The translations under genes were made by a program, and so were the position numbers. Shown in pieces: positions 5,695 to 7,497 of a stretch of DNA of 7,497 bases. The notes under the pieces are model-generated. The model searched no databases. It was given only the letters and a program-made list of their open reading frames with translations, and was not told where the DNA came from. How positions within the stretch are numbered: position 1 is the stretch's first letter; every line of letters starts with the position of its first letter. The stretch comes from Solirubrobacterales bacterium. GTDB lineage: Bacteria > Actinomycetota > Thermoleophilia > Solirubrobacterales > Solirubrobacteraceae. The stretch covers positions 1 to 7,497 of the forward strand of contig JAATFK010000150.1 of the NCBI GenBank assembly GCA_015655225.1, in the 5' to 3' direction.

Positions 5695-6594
5695 ATGCCG
5701 ATCACCTCCCACCACAACACCCACCTCAGAGAGCTGCGCAAGCTCGCGCAGCGGCGCGTGCGCGATCGCAGCGGCCGCTTCGTCGCCGAGGGCGAGGACC
5801 TGCTGGAGGCCGCCGACGCGGCCGGGTGGGAGCCGGTCGTGCGCTACTGCGCGACCGGCAGCGGCCTCGCCGGCACCGAGGTCGAGCCGGAGCTGTTGGC
5901 GGCCGCCTCGCAGCTCGGCTCCGGCACCCGCACGCTCGCCGTCTACGAGCAGCGCTGGGCGGACGCGCCGACCGGGCCGCTGTGCGTCTCGCTGCACGGG
6001 ATCGCCGACCCCGGTAACGTCGGGGCGATCCTGCGCTCGGCGCTCGCGTTCGGGGCCGCGTCGGTCGCGCTCGGGCCCGGCTGCGCCGACCCCTTCGGAC
6101 CGAAGGCGGTGCGGGCCAGCATGGGCGCGGTCTTCGCCGTCCCGCTCGCGCACGCCGCGACGGTCGCGGAGCTGCCGGGGGAGAGAGTCGCGCTCGACGC
6201 GCGGGCGGGGGAGACGCTCGACGGGCTGGCGGGGGCGCTCGCGCGCCCGGCCGGCCAGGCCGGGGCCGTCCCGGCGACCCCCGCCCCCGACGCCCTCGCC
6301 GGGCCGCGCCCGGCCCTGCCCGCGCTCACCGCGCTCGCTGAGCAGGACGCCTCCGCCGCGCCCACCGCGCCGCCCACCATCACCCTCCTGGTCGGCGCCG
6401 AGCGCACCGGCCTCCCGGCCGACGTGCTCGACGCGGCCGATCGCGCGGTGCGGATCCCGATCCGCTCGGACTCGCTCAACGCCGCGATGGCGGCGACCGT
6501 CGCGCTCTACGAGCTGACCCGCGGCACGCTCTCCGCGTCCCCCGCCGCACCACGCGCCAACGACCAAGCCCCGGACCATAGGATTGGCGCCTGA
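5695..6594 (+). CDS. TrmH/SpoU-family RNA 2'-O-methyltransferase (probable rRNA methyltransferase)
   Basis: SPOUT enzymes of this family use S-adenosylmethionine to methylate a ribose 2'-OH in tRNA or rRNA. Residues 1-35 (ITSHHNTHLRELRKLAQ and GRFVAEGEDLLEAA) form the usual substrate-binding start of TsnR/RlmB-like members. Motif 1 is DPGNVGAILRSALAFGA (105-121, with N108 and R114). Motif 2 is LLVGAERTGLP (231-241), and motif 3 is IPIRSDSLNAAMAATVALYEL (S260, L261, N262). All three knot motifs are intact. Between them, about residues 183-227 form an extra Ala/Pro-rich segment absent from typical members; the protein has 299 residues against the usual 250-270. The position between rplT and pheS matches the actinobacterial gene called tsnR in mycobacteria, favouring an rRNA target, but the site cannot be read from sequence. 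AAGGA at 5675-5679 is 15 bases before the ATG, rather far. The start fits the family N-terminus. Confidence 0.9.
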   Translation: MPITSHHNTHLRELRKLAQRRVRDRSGRFVAEGEDLLEAADAAGWEPVVRYCATGSGLAGTEVEPELLAAASQLGSGTRTLAVYEQRWADAPTGPLCVSLHGIADPGNVGAILRSALAFGAASVALGPGCADPFGPKAVRASMGAVFAVPLAHAATVAELPGERVALDARAGETLDGLAGALARPAGQAGAVPATPAPDALAGPRPALPALTALAEQDASAAPTAPPTITLLVGAERTGLPADVLDAADRAVRIPIRSDSLNAAMAATVALYELTRGTLSASPAAPRANDQAPDHRIGA

Positions 6595-7497
6595 TGATCG
6601 AGCAGATCGAAGCCCTCAGAGTCGCCGCCGAGGCCGACGTCGCCGCCGCCGACAGCATGCAAGCGCTGGAGGCAGCGCGGGTCAAGCACCTCGGCCGCAG
6701 AGCCGAGCTGCCGAACCTCCTGCGCGGCGTCGCCGAGCTGCCGCCGCAGGAGCGCGGCGCCGTCGGCAAGGCCGCGAACGTCGCCCGCAGAGCGCTGGAG
6801 ACGCTGATCGAGCAGCGCGGCGGCGAGCTGGCCGCCGGGGAGCTGGACGCCCAGCTCGCCCGCGACCGCGTCGACGTCACGCTCCCCGGAGCGCCCGCGC
6901 TGCCGGCCGGTGGCCTGCACCTGCTGACGCAGACGCGGCGCGAGATCGAGGACGTCTTCATCGGGATGGGCTTCAACGTCGCCGAGGGTCCCGAGGTCGA
7001 GACCGTCCACTACAACTTCGACGCGCTCAACCACGACCCCGCGCACCCGGCGCGGCTGAAGACCGACACCTTCTACGTCGCCGACGACACGGTCCTGCGC
7101 ACGCACACCTCGCCGATGCAGATCCGCGCGATGGAGCAGGGGCCGCCGCCGCTCTTCATCATCGTCCCCGGCCGCGTCTACCGGCGCGACAGCGACGCCA
7201 CCCACACGCCCCAGTTCCACCAGATCGAGGGGCTGGCGGTCGACACCGACGTGACGCTCGCCGATCTGCAGGGGACGCTGCTCGCGTTCGCACGCGCGAT
7301 CTTCGGCCCCGACCGCGAGGTCCGGCTGCGACCGCACTTCTTCCCGTTCACCGAACCGTCGGTCGAGGTCGACGTGTCGTGCTTCAACTGCAACGCCGGT
7401 GTGATGCCCGACGGCTCGCGTTGCCCGCTGTGCAAGGGCTCGGGCTGGATCGAGATCCTCGGCTCCGGAATGGTCGACCCGAACGTGTTCGCGCACG
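6594..7497 (+). CDS. pheS: Phenylalanine--tRNA ligase alpha subunit, truncated by window end
   Basis: This is the catalytic subunit of the alpha2-beta2 enzyme that charges tRNA-Phe. The first 301 of roughly 340-360 codons are present. It starts MIEQIEALRVAA with an N-terminal coiled-coil region (about 1-95, including KHLGRRAELPNLL). The class II core begins near HLLTQTRREIEDVF and includes FDALNHDPAHPARLKTDTFY, LRTHTSPMQIRAM, motif 2 around GRVYRRDSDATHTPQFHQIEG (R197, H204, E212) and HFFPFTEPSVEVDV. A four-Cys cluster follows, C263xxC266 and C277xxC280, then GWIEILGSGMVDPNVFAH. Motif 3 lies beyond the window. The ATG overlaps the methyltransferase TGA by one base (TGATG), and AGGA at 6580-6583 lies 10 bases upstream, so the two genes are translationally linked. 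pheT is expected next. No pheM-like leader peptide or attenuator is visible. Confidence 0.97.
   Translation, partial: MIEQIEALRVAAEADVAAADSMQALEAARVKHLGRRAELPNLLRGVAELPPQERGAVGKAANVARRALETLIEQRGGELAAGELDAQLARDRVDVTLPGAPALPAGGLHLLTQTRREIEDVFIGMGFNVAEGPEVETVHYNFDALNHDPAHPARLKTDTFYVADDTVLRTHTSPMQIRAMEQGPPPLFIIVPGRVYRRDSDATHTPQFHQIEGLAVDTDVTLADLQGTLLAFARAIFGPDREVRLRPHFFPFTEPSVEVDVSCFNCNAGVMPDGSRCPLCKGSGWIEILGSGMVDPNVFAH

Noticed and set aside
5383..6579. Minus-strand frame of 398 codons opposite rplT and the methyltransferase gene
   Set aside because: No domain, skewed composition, and it runs through the intrinsic terminator and two supported genes.
6579..6584. TAGGAT as a -10 box for pheS
   Set aside because: No -35 is visible at the proper distance, and the AGGA part is better explained as the pheS ribosome binding site.

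Overview
The window is a very GC-rich stretch of bacterial housekeeping DNA. Codon use is strongly GC-ended, long antisense open frames occur as a by-product, and the gene order is translation-related. The order thrS – infC – (GH3 gene) – rpmI – rplT – SpoU-family rRNA methyltransferase – pheS fits the conserved IF3/L35/L20/PheRS cluster, and the methyltransferase between rplT and pheS is typical of Actinomycetota. Protein style and an unusual liking for the Arg codon AGA suggest a deep-branching actinobacterium, perhaps Thermoleophilia/Solirubrobacterales. The phylum is fairly secure; the order is inference.

Layout. Positions 1-275 hold the 3' end of a cyclopropane-fatty-acyl-phospholipid synthase-like gene on the plus strand. 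It converges on a small lipoprotein gene (minus strand, 295-699). An inverted repeat lies between them and carries both stop codons in its arms. A short divergent region (700-773) then leads into thrS (774-2714). The 94-base thrS-infC gap is dense: an AGGA motif overlapping the thrS stop, a 28-codon upstream ORF whose TGA directly abuts the infC ATG, a TATACT -10-like box and nested inverted repeats. infC (2809-3834) encodes a normal IF3 core plus a 161-residue Ala/Pro/Arg repeat tail. A secreted GH3 beta-N-acetylhexosaminidase-like gene (3870-5003) separates infC from rpmI (5049-5249) and rplT (5246-5614). A clear intrinsic terminator (5637-5674) closes that part. The SpoU methyltransferase gene (5695-6594) overlaps pheS (6594 to window end, truncated) by one base and probably starts a second unit with pheS and presumably pheT.

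Function. Most genes serve translation: threonyl- and phenylalanyl-tRNA charging, initiation (IF3), two large-subunit proteins and rRNA modification. The GH3 protein (possible peptidoglycan recycling or an envelope role) and the two left-hand genes (membrane lipid modification, lipoprotein) are envelope functions.

No mobile element, CRISPR array, tRNA or obvious new defence system is present. The most notable points are the long IF3 tail with 19 of 20 Arg codons as AGA, the upstream ORF abutting infC, the GH3 gene splitting infC from rpmI-rplT, and that GH3 protein's missing Asp-x-His catalytic dyad.
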